A stretch of 38,577 bases of DNA from an uncultured beta proteobacterium. GTDB lineage: Bacteria; Pseudomonadota; Gammaproteobacteria; Burkholderiales; Burkholderiaceae_C. The position numbers and the translations under genes were made by a program. Below the pieces are notes generated by a model. It was given only the letters and a program-made list of their open reading frames with translations, was not told where the DNA came from and did not search any database. Where the stretch lies: NCBI GenBank assembly GCA_903853895.1, contig CAINUX010000267.1, positions 1 through 38,577 on the forward strand. The letters are read 5' to 3'. How positions within the stretch are numbered: position 1 is the stretch's first letter; every line of letters starts with the position of its first letter. Shown in pieces: positions 7,999 to 16,601 of the stretch.

Positions 7999-9126
7999 GT
8001 GAACGCTAAATCTGGAAAAGTCAGCAAGACCGCAGCACCCAAAAGCAAGGTTCAGGCCGCCGCCAAATCCAAAGGGAAGCCTGACGCCAAACCGGTCAAA
8101 CCCGCAGCTAAACCGGCGGCCAAAGTGGTGGCCAAACCCGTTAAAAAAGTGGCTACTGCGCCCAAAGCCACCGCCAAGGGGGTGGTCAAGCCAGTTGCCA
8201 AAGTGGCGCCTAAGGCGCCAGGAAAATCTCCCGCCAAGGGTGTAGCGGTTAAAACCGCGAAGCCAACGGCCAAAGTCAGCGCCCAGTCGGCGACACCGTC
8301 CACCAAGACTGTCGCCAAAGCTCCGACCAAGGTCATACCAGCGTCTTCCAAAGCCGCTGCTCCATCCGTTTCCAAACCCCGGGCTCCAGCCAGCCCAGTC
8401 CCCATGCCTGTTTCCAAAGCGTCAGCAAAGCCAATGCAGACAACCGCTCCTTCCAAGTCAAAGCCCCCGGTCGCAGTCAGTGCACCCGTTGAGAAAATTG
8501 TTCCCGTCGCGCCAGCCCCAGTGCCAGCCAAGGCTGGCCGGCCGTCTTCCCGGCTGGCACAGTTGACCGTCCCGTCCATGGCCCAGTCCGTTGCCTCGAC
8601 GGCGGCAAAAGCCAGCTACACGCAGTCCACGCCGACGCACATCATTGTTCCGGCGCTGCCTTCATCGATCAAAAAGGACCCCAAGCTGGCCAATAACTGG
8701 AAGACGACTCCAGTGGCCGAGTTGAGCGATGCCGAACTGATGGCCATGCCCGATTCTGAATACATGAATACGGTGCAACTGGCTGCGTTCCGTCTGAAGC
8801 TGACCAAGCTGAAGCTCGATATCCTGAACAGCGCCGGCGAGACGACCGAGCACCTGCGCGAAGATACGTCGGTGGTGCCGGACCCGGCTGACCGGGCCAC
8901 CATTGAAGAAGAGCATGCGCTGGAGTTGCGTACGCGCGACCGTGAGCGCAAACTGCTGAAAAAAATCGAGCAATCCATTGGTCGCATTGACGCGGGTGAC
9001 TATGGGTATTGCGATGAAACCGGTGAAGCCATAGGCGTGGGCCGCTTGCTGGCCCGCCCCACTGCCACTCTGTCCCTGGAGGCGCAACAGCGCCGCGAAC
9101 TCAAACAAAAGATGTTTGGGGATTGA
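7999..9126 (+). CDS. dksA: DksA/TraR-family RNA polymerase-binding factor with long basic N-terminal tail
   Basis: DksA binds the secondary channel of RNA polymerase and with ppGpp controls stringent transcription. It has 375 residues from the GTG at 7999, against about 150 for E. coli DksA. Residues 1-230 are a Lys/Ala/Pro-rich low-complexity tail (repeated KPAAK, AKP and KVA units), similar in composition to histone H1 C-termini. The DksA module occupies about 235-375: the coiled-coil tip motif D-P-A-D-R-A is at 295-300 and the C-terminal globule is YGYCDETGEAIGVGRLLARPTATLSLEA. Only one of four zinc-finger cysteines remains (Cys338; the others are Thr, Ser and Ala), so it should not need zinc. 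AGGAGA at 7987-7992 fixes the start. The tail's function is unknown; nucleic-acid binding is plausible. Confidence 0.9.
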   Translation: MNAKSGKVSKTAAPKSKVQAAAKSKGKPDAKPVKPAAKPAAKVVAKPVKKVATAPKATAKGVVKPVAKVAPKAPGKSPAKGVAVKTAKPTAKVSAQSATPSTKTVAKAPTKVIPASSKAAAPSVSKPRAPASPVPMPVSKASAKPMQTTAPSKSKPPVAVSAPVEKIVPVAPAPVPAKAGRPSSRLAQLTVPSMAQSVASTAAKASYTQSTPTHIIVPALPSSIKKDPKLANNWKTTPVAELSDAELMAMPDSEYMNTVQLAAFRLKLTKLKLDILNSAGETTEHLREDTSVVPDPADRATIEEEHALELRTRDRERKLLKKIEQSIGRIDAGDYGYCDETGEAIGVGRLLARPTATLSLEAQQRRELKQKMFGD

Positions 9127-9170
9127 ACCAGCGCCACTCGTTGCACCTGTTCGTTCGCTAAACTGAGCTT

Positions 9171-10982
9171 ATGGCTACCAAAGACGATCGCCCAGGATTG
9201 TTGTCCAAGATGGCAATGTTCGTTCGCAATCCGACCAAGGACTGGTCGGAGCTGGAGCGGCCGCAACCGGATCAGGACAGTGGCTTTGACAAGCAGGTCC
9301 TCAAGCAGATGATCGAGCGCAAGCGCCAGAACGACTTCGTTCGCAAGCGCGAGTTTGATCAATTGCGTAAATTGCGCAGCCGGGGTGCTTCTGCGGTTGC
9401 CGGCATGGGGCGCCCTTCTGTGTTCCAGTCCAGCATGGCGACGGATCCGGATGGTCGCGCGGTCACATTGAAGAAAATCGATGAGATCGAAGCCCAGATG
9501 TCCAAGCAGTGGTGGAAGGGCAAGCAAGACGCGGCCAACGCACAGGGCGCCGGTTTTCCAGTCGCCAAGCCGCCTGCAGAAGCTCCGGTGCACCCCCAAG
9601 CGATGGAGCCTACGCGGCCCGCGTCTTTCTCCGAGCAGTTTGAGTCCACCGATGGCCCGGACAAATTCACCGCAGAGTCACCGTCTCATGCAGCTGAATT
9701 CAAGGCGACGGAAATGGGCGACGGTATGGACCCTGGCTTGCGCAGTCCGCCTTCTCGGGCTCCGGCGCGCCCCGGTGCGGGTAGGGCGCCTGCAATGGGG
9801 TCGCTTGCAAACAGCTATGACAGTGCAGAAGTGGGTTTCTCGACGTCCAAGCTGTTTGCAATCGATGTGGAAGACATGGCCACCGACCCGGAGCTTGAGG
9901 AGGCGGCTATCCGGTTTGCCAACGGGGATGACGAAGGGGCCGAGAGCGGCCTGCTGGCTGCCCTGCGTGGCAACGCGGTGCAGCCGGAGGAGGCCTATTC
10001 CTGGGCCGCTGCTCTGCTCGACCTGTACCGGGCGACGCAAGACCAGGCCCGCTTTGACCAGGCGGTTGTTGAGTTTTCCAACCGATTTGGCGACTTGATT
10101 CCCCAATGGAGCGCCATTGGTGACGCCCCGCTAACTGACTCCGCCCCAAGTTCGGGGCCAACGGGTGCTGGCACCCCGCCCCGTGTGAGCCGGGACTACT
10201 CCATCGGGGCGATCTGGTGCAGCCCTGCTGAATTGAACGCGCAGGCGCTGGAAGATCTGCGCGATGCCATGGCCTCTCATCCGACGCCGTGGCATCTGGA
10301 TTGGTCAAGGCTGGTGCGTATCGCCGAGGATGCGGTGCCCTTGATGACTGGGCTCTTCGGTAGTTTGTGCGATGAGCCCGTGGCGCTGCGGTTCAGTGGT
10401 GCCGGCCAGTTGGTCGATACCTTGCGCGCCATGATGCCGTCGGGCGACCAAAGCGTGAGTCCCGACTGGTGGACCATGCGTCTGAATGCGCTGCGCACCA
10501 TGCAACTGCTCGACGATTTCGAGTTGGCAGCACTGGACTATTGCGTCACCTATGAAGTGTCGCCGCCGGCATGGCAGGAGGCGCGTTGCCAGTACGAAAA
10601 CGCAGAGGCAGAAGACATGGCCGCCGCGCGTGCGGACCCCAGTGGCTGGGGGTCTGGCTTCAGTCAGATGCCCACGGCTCCGATTGGACTGGATGGATCA
10701 CAAGCCGTGCAGGTGGAGTTGACCGGCAATGTGCTGGGCGATGCCAGCCAGGCGCTGGCCAGCTTCGATAGGACAGGTCACAAGGGAGACGGCATTATCG
10801 TGTCCTGCAAGGGCCTGTTGCGTGTCGATTTTTCCGCTGCGGGCAGTATTCTCAACTGGGTGGCCATGCGCCAGGCCGAAGGATGCCATGTGCAGTTTCG
10901 GGACGTGCACCGCCTGGTTGCGGCATTTTTCAACGTCATCGGTATCAACGAACATGCCCGGGTGGTTCCGCGCGCTATCTAG
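9171..10982 (+). CDS. STAS-domain protein
   Basis: A 603-residue protein. The N-terminal third (residues 1-150) is polar and charged with a likely helical region rich in Lys/Arg/Gln (KQVLKQMIERKRQNDFVRKREFDQLRKL, about 43-70). A Pro/Ser-rich linker and a helical middle region follow, and the C-terminal about 95 residues (VQVELTGNVLGDASQALASFDRTG...IIVSCKGLLRVDFSAAGSILNWV) form a STAS domain like those of anti-sigma antagonists. The position of the usual phosphorylatable Ser has FSAAGS. There are no membrane segments. It ends six bases before hslV. Similar genes sit beside hslV in other Burkholderiales as I recall, so a conserved but unexplained link to the HslVU protease is likely. Confidence 0.75.
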   Translation: MATKDDRPGLLSKMAMFVRNPTKDWSELERPQPDQDSGFDKQVLKQMIERKRQNDFVRKREFDQLRKLRSRGASAVAGMGRPSVFQSSMATDPDGRAVTLKKIDEIEAQMSKQWWKGKQDAANAQGAGFPVAKPPAEAPVHPQAMEPTRPASFSEQFESTDGPDKFTAESPSHAAEFKATEMGDGMDPGLRSPPSRAPARPGAGRAPAMGSLANSYDSAEVGFSTSKLFAIDVEDMATDPELEEAAIRFANGDDEGAESGLLAALRGNAVQPEEAYSWAAALLDLYRATQDQARFDQAVVEFSNRFGDLIPQWSAIGDAPLTDSAPSSGPTGAGTPPRVSRDYSIGAIWCSPAELNAQALEDLRDAMASHPTPWHLDWSRLVRIAEDAVPLMTGLFGSLCDEPVALRFSGAGQLVDTLRAMMPSGDQSVSPDWWTMRLNALRTMQLLDDFELAALDYCVTYEVSPPAWQEARCQYENAEAEDMAAARADPSGWGSGFSQMPTAPIGLDGSQAVQVELTGNVLGDASQALASFDRTGHKGDGIIVSCKGLLRVDFSAAGSILNWVAMRQAEGCHVQFRDVHRLVAAFFNVIGINEHARVVPRAI

Positions 10983-10988
10983 GAAACC

Positions 10989-11534
10989 ATGGAACCCTAT
11001 CACGGCACGACCATCATCAGCGTGCGTCGCAAGACGCCTGACGGCTATTCGGTGGCCATTGGCGGTGACGGCCAGGTGACCTTGGGCAACATCATCGTCA
11101 AGGGGACTGCGCGCAAAGTACGCAAACTCCACCATGGCAAGGTGCTGGCAGGGTTTGCCGGTGCCACGGCTGACGCATTCACGCTGTTTGAGCGCTTCGA
11201 GGCGAAGCTGGAAAAACACCAGGGTCACTTGGTGCGTGCGGCCATTGAGCTGACCAAGGACTGGCGCACTGACCGCGTGTTGCGCCGTCTGGAGGCCATG
11301 CTGGCCGTGGCAGACAAGGACGCCTCGTTGATCATCACCGGCAACGGGGATGTTCTGGAACCCGAAAACGGCATTGTCACCATTGGCTCGGGCGGCGCCT
11401 ATGCGCAGGCAGCTGCCATGGCACTGCTGAACCATACCGAGCTGTCAGCCACCGAGATCGTCAAGCGCTCGCTGGAAATTGCCGGCGAAATATGCATCTA
11501 CACCAACATGCAGCACACGATTGAGACCCTGTGA
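10989..11534 (+). CDS. hslV: ATP-dependent protease, peptidase subunit HslV
   Basis: The proteasome-like threonine peptidase of the HslUV (ClpQY) complex, which degrades misfolded and regulatory proteins in the cytoplasm; in E. coli these include the division inhibitor SulA. It has 181 residues, normal for the family. The propeptide MEPYHG is removed to expose the catalytic Thr of TTIISVRR (Thr7 of the precursor). The [11 protein letters not shown] segment near residue 132 is family-typical. It lies 56 bp before hslU, with which it forms an operon. Confidence 0.97.
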   Translation: MEPYHGTTIISVRRKTPDGYSVAIGGDGQVTLGNIIVKGTARKVRKLHHGKVLAGFAGATADAFTLFERFEAKLEKHQGHLVRAAIELTKDWRTDRVLRRLEAMLAVADKDASLIITGNGDVLEPENGIVTIGSGGAYAQAAAMALLNHTELSATEIVKRSLEIAGEICIYTNMQHTIETL

Positions 11535-11590
11535 GACTTCGCGGGACAGACCGCAGTCGCGTAGTGACACGCTCAGTAGCCAACTAACCT

Positions 11591-12916
11591 ATGAATCCCC
11601 AAGAAATCGTCGCTGAACTGGACAAACACATTGTGGGCCAGGCCCAGGCCAAGCGTGCCGTGGCGATTGCGCTGCGCAACCGCTGGCGGCGTCAACAGGT
11701 CGAAGGTGATCTGCGCGGCGAAATCACACCCAAGAACATTTTAATGATCGGCCCCACCGGCGTCGGCAAGACCGAGATTGCACGGCGGCTGGCCCGACTG
11801 GCAGATGCGCCATTTATCAAGGTCGAGGCGACCAAGTTCACCGAGGTAGGCTATGTCGGCAAGGACGTCGATTCCATCATCCGTGATCTGGCGGATATTG
11901 CCGTCAAGCAGACCCGCGAGGCGGAAAAACGCAAGGTGCGCGCACGGGCCGAGGATGCGGCCGAAGAGCGCATTCTCGACATCCTGATTCCATCGGCACG
12001 TGCAGATTTTGGTGTTGTCAACGCCGAAGACCAGCCACAGAGTATTGCCCGCCAGACCTTCCGCAAGAAGTTGCGCGAAGGCCAGCTGGCCGACCGCGAT
12101 ATTGAGATTGACGTGGCGATGGCCACCCCGCAGCTTGAAGTCATGGGACCGCCCGGCATGGAAGAAATGACCGAGCAGCTGCGCGGCATGTTTGGCCAGA
12201 TGGGGCAGGCCAAGCGGCAGACACGCAAGCTGAAAATCTGCGACGCCCAGAAACTGCTGGTGGATGAAGAGGCCGCGAAGCTGGTCAACGAGGACGAGAT
12301 CAAGACCCAGGCCATTACCATGCTGGAGCAAAACGGCATCGTGTTCATCGACGAAATCGATAAGGTGACCTCCCGCAGCGAAGGCAGTGGTGCCGAGGTT
12401 TCGCGCCAGGGCGTGCAGCGTGATTTGTTGCCCTTGGTTGAAGGGACATCAGTGTCGACCAAGTATGGTGTGGTCAAGACTGACCACATCTTGTTCGTGG
12501 CCTCGGGAGCCTTTCACCTGACCAAACCCAGTGACCTGATTCCCGAACTGCAAGGCCGCTTTCCGATTCGTGTGGAATTGCAGTCGCTGTCAGTGAAAGA
12601 CTTCGAAGCCATTCTGGTGCAAACCCATGCGTCGTTGGTCAAGCAATACCAGGCCTTGCTGGCCACCGAGCAGGTTACGCTGGACTTCACTGCGGATGGC
12701 ATTACCCGGCTGGCGCAAATCGCCTTTGACGTGAATGAGCGCACCGAAAATATTGGTGCCCGTCGACTGGCGACGGTGATGGAGCGTCTGCTCGATGACG
12801 TCAGCTTTGATGCCACGGCTTTGGCGGGCCAGACCGTGCACATCGATGCCGCCTACGTGGACGCCCGCCTGGGTGCACTGAGCCAGAACGAAGACCTGTC
12901 GCGTTACATCTTGTGA
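11591..12916 (+). CDS. hslU: ATP-dependent protease, ATPase subunit HslU
   Basis: The AAA+ unfoldase that feeds substrates to HslV. It has 441 residues, the usual length. Walker A GPTGVGKT is at 54-61, the pore-loop motif GYVG at 87-90, and Walker B ([10 protein letters not shown]) at about 248-257. The I-domain lies between the Walker motifs. The C-terminus ends LSRYIL, the tail that docks in HslV. No strong Shine-Dalgarno precedes the ATG, so translation may depend on coupling to hslV. It is followed by a 285-bp AT-rich gap before mraZ. Confidence 0.97.
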   Translation: MNPQEIVAELDKHIVGQAQAKRAVAIALRNRWRRQQVEGDLRGEITPKNILMIGPTGVGKTEIARRLARLADAPFIKVEATKFTEVGYVGKDVDSIIRDLADIAVKQTREAEKRKVRARAEDAAEERILDILIPSARADFGVVNAEDQPQSIARQTFRKKLREGQLADRDIEIDVAMATPQLEVMGPPGMEEMTEQLRGMFGQMGQAKRQTRKLKICDAQKLLVDEEAAKLVNEDEIKTQAITMLEQNGIVFIDEIDKVTSRSEGSGAEVSRQGVQRDLLPLVEGTSVSTKYGVVKTDHILFVASGAFHLTKPSDLIPELQGRFPIRVELQSLSVKDFEAILVQTHASLVKQYQALLATEQVTLDFTADGITRLAQIAFDVNERTENIGARRLATVMERLLDDVSFDATALAGQTVHIDAAYVDARLGALSQNEDLSRYIL

Positions 12917-12998
12917 CGCTTGCATGTAGAAATTTTTAAGCATGCTCTCCAGCGGCGCAATCCGCCTGACTCTCAAGCATTACTTTCACAGCCTGCGC

Positions 12999-13066
12999 TA
13001 AGTCCTTCATTTAGAACGATTTTTACCTCGTTTGAGGCTTCAAAAACGCTTCTAAGTCCTTGATTT
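12999..13066 (+). repeat. 14-bp direct repeat upstream of mraZ
   Basis: TAAGTCCTTCATTT (12999-13012) recurs as TAAGTCCTTGATTT (13053-13066), 13 of 14 bases identical and 54 bp apart. It lies in the AT-rich gap between hslU and mraZ. A CCTC-GTTT-GAGG hairpin (13026-13037) lies between the copies. The role is unknown; a regulator-binding pair or upstream promoter determinant is possible. Confidence 0.45.
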
Positions 13067-13080
13067 CATTGGAAAAAATT

Positions 13081-13100
13081 CTCGTAAGCCCTCTTGCGAG
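13081..13100 (+). terminator. Stem-loop CTCGTAAG/CTTGCGAG between hslU and mraZ
   Basis: CTCGTAAG (13081-13088), loop CCCT, CTTGCGAG (13093-13100): seven Watson-Crick pairs plus one G-U. An A-rich run precedes it and ATTCACTTTT follows, so it could terminate hslU transcription, though the T-run is short. It also overlaps the -35 of the candidate mraZ promoter and could instead be an operator or chance palindrome. Confidence 0.35.
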
Positions 13101-13121
13101 ATTCACTTTTGCTGATACAGT
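13094..13121 (+). promoter_or_regulatory. Candidate sigma-70 promoter of the dcw cluster
   Basis: TTGCGA (13094-13099), a 16-bp spacer and TACAGT (13116-13121) each match the sigma-70 consensus at 4 of 6 positions. Its -10 box overlaps the first of the AGTGC repeats, the layout expected for repression by MraZ. The start of transcription would be near 13128. It was read by eye only. Confidence 0.45.
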
Positions 13122-13166
13122 GCAAAAAAGTGCAATTAAGTGGTGAAAAGTGCTGTTAGGCAGTGC
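13119..13166 (+). promoter_or_regulatory. MraZ-box array (operator)
   Basis: Four copies of AGTGC or AGTGG start at 13119, 13129, 13139 and 13149, exactly 10 bp apart, separated by 5-nt spacers; a fifth AGTGC starts at 13162. MraZ is known to bind tandem boxes at this kind of spacing in front of its own operon: TGGG repeats with 5-nt spacers in E. coli, AAAGTG-type boxes in Mycoplasma. These repeats match the second type (AAAGTGC, TAAGTGG, AAAGTGC). They overlap the candidate -10 and the mraZ leader, so autorepression of the dcw operon is the likely function. Confidence 0.75.
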
Positions 13167-13201
13167 TTTTTTCCGGGGCGTGCAAGAAAAGGTGGATTCT
13201 G

Positions 13202-13630
13202 GTGTTTCAAGGGGCTTCGTCTCTCAGTCTGGATGCAAAGGGTAGGCTATCCGTGCCAACCCGGCACCGTGACGTCCTGAGCGCGACGGCCGCGGGCCTG
13301 CTCACCATCACCAAGCACCCTGACGGCTGCCTGTGGGTATTTCCCCGCCCAGAGTGGGAAAAATTCCGCGCTGGTATTGCCGCCATGCCCCAGTCGGCCC
13401 AGTGGGTCAAGCGTTTCTTCCTGGGTAACGCCATGGACGTGGAGATGGACGGCACCGGGCGTGTACTGGTGTCACCCGAGCTGCGTGAGGCGGCAGGCTT
13501 GGGCAAGGATGTCTGGTTGATGGGCATGGGTAGCTATTTTGAGTTGTGGGACAAGGCTACCTATGACGCTAAGGAGGCGGCCTTCAAGCAAGGTGAGTTG
13601 CCGGATGCGTTCAAGGACTTTTCCTTCTAG
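13202..13630 (+). CDS. mraZ: Transcriptional regulator MraZ
   Basis: DNA-binding regulator of the division and cell wall cluster, with two AbrB-like SpoVT folds that assemble into a ring. It has 142 residues from the GTG at 13202, giving the standard N-terminus (V/M)[28 protein letters not shown] at 13190-13195 lies six bases before it. An ATG at 13163 would add 13 unrelated residues and is rejected. The two repeats are visible as DAKGRLSVP (first half) and [13 protein letters not shown] (second half). It heads the cluster and lies directly downstream of the periodic AGTGC array it probably binds. Confidence 0.95.
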   Translation: MFQGASSLSLDAKGRLSVPTRHRDVLSATAAGLLTITKHPDGCLWVFPRPEWEKFRAGIAAMPQSAQWVKRFFLGNAMDVEMDGTGRVLVSPELREAAGLGKDVWLMGMGSYFELWDKATYDAKEAAFKQGELPDAFKDFSF

Positions 13631-13639
13631 GGCCGGGCG

Positions 13640-14575
13640 GTGGAAACTCCATGGACCCATGCGACCGTACTGTTGAACGAAGCTGTGGATGCGCTCTTCA
13701 ACAATGTCTCGGAGCCTATCTCCAAAGAGGCTGATGGTACCTATGTGGACGCCACGTTTGGGCGTGGTGGCCACTCCCGATTGATCCTGTCGCGTCTTTC
13801 GCCGCTCGGTCGTCTGATAGCGTTTGACCGGGACCCGGAGGCCGTCGCCCAGGGCAACGCGATCACGGATGAACGGTTTTCCATCCGCCACGAGGCCTTT
13901 TCCCATTTGGCCGATCTGCCAGGCGGCAGCGTTGCGGGGGTTCTGATGGACCTCGGGGTGAGTTCCCCGCAGATCGACAACCCGGTTCGTGGATTCAGCT
14001 TTCGTTCCGACGGACCGCTGGATATGCGCATGGATACCACGCGGGGTGAGAGTGTGGCTCAGTGGCTGGAAACGGCCGAAACCAATCAAATCGCGGAGGT
14101 GATACGTGAATATGGTGAAGAACGGTTTGCTGGCCCCATTGCAAAGGCGATTGTTGCTCGCCGACAGGAACGGGGCCCAATTTCAACCACCGCCGAACTG
14201 GCCCAACTCGTGGCTGAGCAGGTCAAAACCCGCGAGCCGGGCAAGGACCCTGCAACGCGCACATTTCAGGCTTTTCGGATTTTCATCAACGCCGAGCTTG
14301 AGGAGTTGCAACAAGCGCTAGAGGCCTGCCTGCATGTGCTGGAGCCGGGCGGGCGCATGGCGGTCATCAGCTTTCACTCGCTGGAAGACCGCATCGTCAA
14401 GCAATTCATCGCCAAGCACTCACGCGATGAGTACGACCGCCGTGCGCCGGTTGCGGCGCCCAAGATCATGAAGCTCAAAGCGCTGGACCGCATCAAGCCG
14501 ACCGCGGCGGAGGTAACTGGCAATGCACGTTCGCGTAGCGCCATCATGCGCGTGGCGCAGAGGACCACAGCGTGA
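13640..14575 (+). CDS. rsmH: 16S rRNA (cytosine-1402-N4)-methyltransferase
   Basis: Also called MraW; N4-methylates C1402 in the ribosomal P-site of 16S rRNA. It has 311 residues, the family length. The SAM site is visible in [19 protein letters not shown] (about 35-53), followed by [21 protein letters not shown] and [16 protein letters not shown], all hallmark blocks. The start is GTG ([16 protein letters not shown]), nine bases after the mraZ stop; no in-frame ATG is nearby. Its stop TGA overlaps the ftsL start. Confidence 0.97.
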   Translation: METPWTHATVLLNEAVDALFNNVSEPISKEADGTYVDATFGRGGHSRLILSRLSPLGRLIAFDRDPEAVAQGNAITDERFSIRHEAFSHLADLPGGSVAGVLMDLGVSSPQIDNPVRGFSFRSDGPLDMRMDTTRGESVAQWLETAETNQIAEVIREYGEERFAGPIAKAIVARRQERGPISTTAELAQLVAEQVKTREPGKDPATRTFQAFRIFINAELEELQQALEACLHVLEPGGRMAVISFHSLEDRIVKQFIAKHSRDEYDRRAPVAAPKIMKLKALDRIKPTAAEVTGNARSRSAIMRVAQRTTA

Positions 14576-14862
14576 TGCGCCTCAATTTGGTCATGCTGCT
14601 GGCCGTGTTGGTAAGTGCCATGTATTTGGTCAGCGTGCAGTACGACTCACGCCGGCTATTTACCGAGTTGGATAAGGCCAAAACCGAGGCGCACCGGCTG
14701 GAGCTGGAAAACGAGCGCCTGCAAGTGGAGAAGCGTGCGCAGACCACGCCAGCCCGGATTGAGCGACTGGCGCGCGAAAAGCTGCAGATGCGCCAGGCCA
14801 AACCGGGCATCACTACCTACGTCACCTACGTGGAACCGGCCGCCAGCGGAGCAGCACCATGA
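14575..14862 (+). CDS. ftsL: Cell division protein FtsL
   Basis: A small bitopic division protein of 95 residues that forms the FtsQLB complex activating FtsWI at the septum. A single membrane segment lies at residues 4-20 (NLVMLLAVLVSAMYLVSV), followed by a periplasmic leucine-zipper coiled coil (FTELDKAKTEAHRLELENERLQVEKRAQ) and the conserved ARIERLAREKLQM. The ATG at 14575 gives a TGATG overlap with rsmH; a GTG immediately before it at 14572 is an equally possible start and adds one residue. Sequence alone is weakly conserved in this family, but position and architecture are decisive. Confidence 0.93.
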   Translation: MRLNLVMLLAVLVSAMYLVSVQYDSRRLFTELDKAKTEAHRLELENERLQVEKRAQTTPARIERLAREKLQMRQAKPGITTYVTYVEPAASGAAP

Positions 14863-16601
14863 GCCGCGGCGTGCAATACACCTCGAGCCCGCTGCTGGCT
14901 AGTCGTACGCCGGTTTGGCGTAGCAAGCTGGTGGTGGGTGCCATTGCGTTGGCCTTCTTCGGGCTGGCCGCGCGCGCGGCCTACATTCAGGTCGTCGCCA
15001 ATGATTTCTTTCAGCACCAAGGGGAGGTCCGATTTGCGCGAACCCTGGACTTGCCCGCAAACCGGGGCCGCATCCTGGACCGCAACGGCTTGATTCTCGC
15101 CTCCAGTGTGCCGTCTCCCAGCATCTGGGCTATCCCTGAGGATGTGGAAATTGATAAGCCCCGATTGCAACAACTGGCCAGGTTGCTGGAAATGCCGGTG
15201 GCCGAACTCGCCAAGAAATTCGCCGACGAAGACAAGACCTTTGTCTGGGTCAAACGCCAGGTGGACGAGCCGGTTGCCAAGCAGATCGCCGCGCTCAATA
15301 TCAAGGGCCTGTACCAGCGCAAGGAGTACAAGCGCCAGTACCCGGAAGGCGAGTCCGCGGTACACGTGGTGGGCTTCACCAATGTAGAAGACAAGGGCCA
15401 GGAGGGCGTTGAGCTGACCTTTAACAAGGAGCTGGGCGGACGCAATGGTTCGCGCCGCGTGATCAAGGACCGCCTAGGGCAGGTGGTTGAAGACGTTGGC
15501 AACCAAATTCCGCCGGTCGACGGCAAAGACCTGCAGCTCAGCATCGACAGCAAGGTGCAATTCTTCGCCTACCAAAAGCTGAGAGAAGCCGTGTTGGAGC
15601 ACAAGGCCAAGGCTGGCAGCGTGGTGGTGCTGGACACCACGACAGGAGAGGTGCTGGCGTTGGCAAACTACCCCAGCTACATCCCTGACAAGCGTCGCAA
15701 TCTGACGGGCGAACAGCTGCGCAACCGCGCGTTGACCGACACCTTTGAGCCCGGTTCGGTGATGAAGCCCTTCACGATTGGACTGGGGCTGGAGACCGGA
15801 CGCGTGACACCGCAATCCATCATTGACACCACTCCCGGGCGCATCACTATCACCGGTTCCACCATTTCAGACTCCCATCCCAATGGCGTGCTGACCGTGG
15901 AAGGGGTGATCCAGAAATCCAGCAACGTCGGCACCACCAAAATTGCCATGCAAATGCAGCCTCACGAGATGTGGGACCTGTTCACGGCCGCAGGTTTTGG
16001 ACAAAAACCGCAAATCAGCTTTCCTGGCGCCGTGTCTGGCAAGCTGCGCCCCTACAAAACCTGGCGACCCATCGAGCAGGCCACCATGTCCTACGGCTAT
16101 GGGTTGTCGGCATCCCTGTTTCAAATGGCACGGTCCTACACCGTGTTTTCGCACGATGGCCAGATCATTCCTGTGACCCTGACCAAGAGCAGCGAGCCAG
16201 CGATCGGGGTGCAGGTGCTGTCGTCCCGCACGGCCGGGCAGGTGCGCAAGATGTTGCAAATGGCAGCGGGGCCAGGCGGCACCGGGCAAAAAGCACAAAC
16301 CATTGGCTATTCGGTTGGCGGCAAGTCCGGCACCGCCTACAAGGTGATTGGCAAGGGCTATGGCACCGACAAGAACCGCAAGTACCGCGGCTGGTTCGTG
16401 GGCATGGCCCCCATTGACAACCCGCGCATCGTGGTCGCGGTGATGATTGATGAGCCCAGCGCCGGCAAGTATTACGGAGGCGATGTCGCCGCCCCGGTGT
16501 TTGCCGAAACGGTGCAGCAGACCCTGCGCATCCTGGGTGTCCAGCCGGACCTGGCGGTGCGCCCGCAAATCGTTGCCCAGGCCGTGGAGGAGAGCTTCTG
16601 A
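14859..16601 (+). CDS. ftsI: Septal peptidoglycan transpeptidase FtsI (PBP3)
   Basis: Class B penicillin-binding protein that cross-links septal peptidoglycan with FtsW. It has 580 residues: a short cytoplasmic tail, one membrane segment (about 24-42, LVVGAIALAFFGLAARAAY), a pedestal domain, then the transpeptidase domain. Active-site motifs are complete: SVMK with nucleophile Ser300 and Lys303, SSN at 354-356, and KSGT at 489-492. The ATG overlaps the ftsL stop as ATGA (14859-14862), and its own TGA overlaps the murE start by one base. Confidence 0.97.
   Translation: MSRGVQYTSSPLLASRTPVWRSKLVVGAIALAFFGLAARAAYIQVVANDFFQHQGEVRFARTLDLPANRGRILDRNGLILASSVPSPSIWAIPEDVEIDKPRLQQLARLLEMPVAELAKKFADEDKTFVWVKRQVDEPVAKQIAALNIKGLYQRKEYKRQYPEGESAVHVVGFTNVEDKGQEGVELTFNKELGGRNGSRRVIKDRLGQVVEDVGNQIPPVDGKDLQLSIDSKVQFFAYQKLREAVLEHKAKAGSVVVLDTTTGEVLALANYPSYIPDKRRNLTGEQLRNRALTDTFEPGSVMKPFTIGLGLETGRVTPQSIIDTTPGRITITGSTISDSHPNGVLTVEGVIQKSSNVGTTKIAMQMQPHEMWDLFTAAGFGQKPQISFPGAVSGKLRPYKTWRPIEQATMSYGYGLSASLFQMARSYTVFSHDGQIIPVTLTKSSEPAIGVQVLSSRTAGQVRKMLQMAAGPGGTGQKAQTIGYSVGGKSGTAYKVIGKGYGTDKNRKYRGWFVGMAPIDNPRIVVAVMIDEPSAGKYYGGDVAAPVFAETVQQTLRILGVQPDLAVRPQIVAQAVEESF

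Noticed and set aside
13119..13166. CRISPR-like array
   Set aside because: The units are 5 bp with 5-bp spacers; size and context fit MraZ boxes, not CRISPR.
13163..13201. ATG start for mraZ adding 13 residues
   Set aside because: The added residues are not MraZ-like, the codon overlaps the operator array, and AGGTGG is placed for the GTG at 13202.
14312..14327. ACAAGCGCTAGAGGCC in rsmH, matching the 3' block of the 49-bp repeat
   Set aside because: The preceding 33 bases do not fit (no AGC at 15-17), and the stretch encodes the conserved RsmH sequence [11 protein letters not shown], so the match is probably coincidental.
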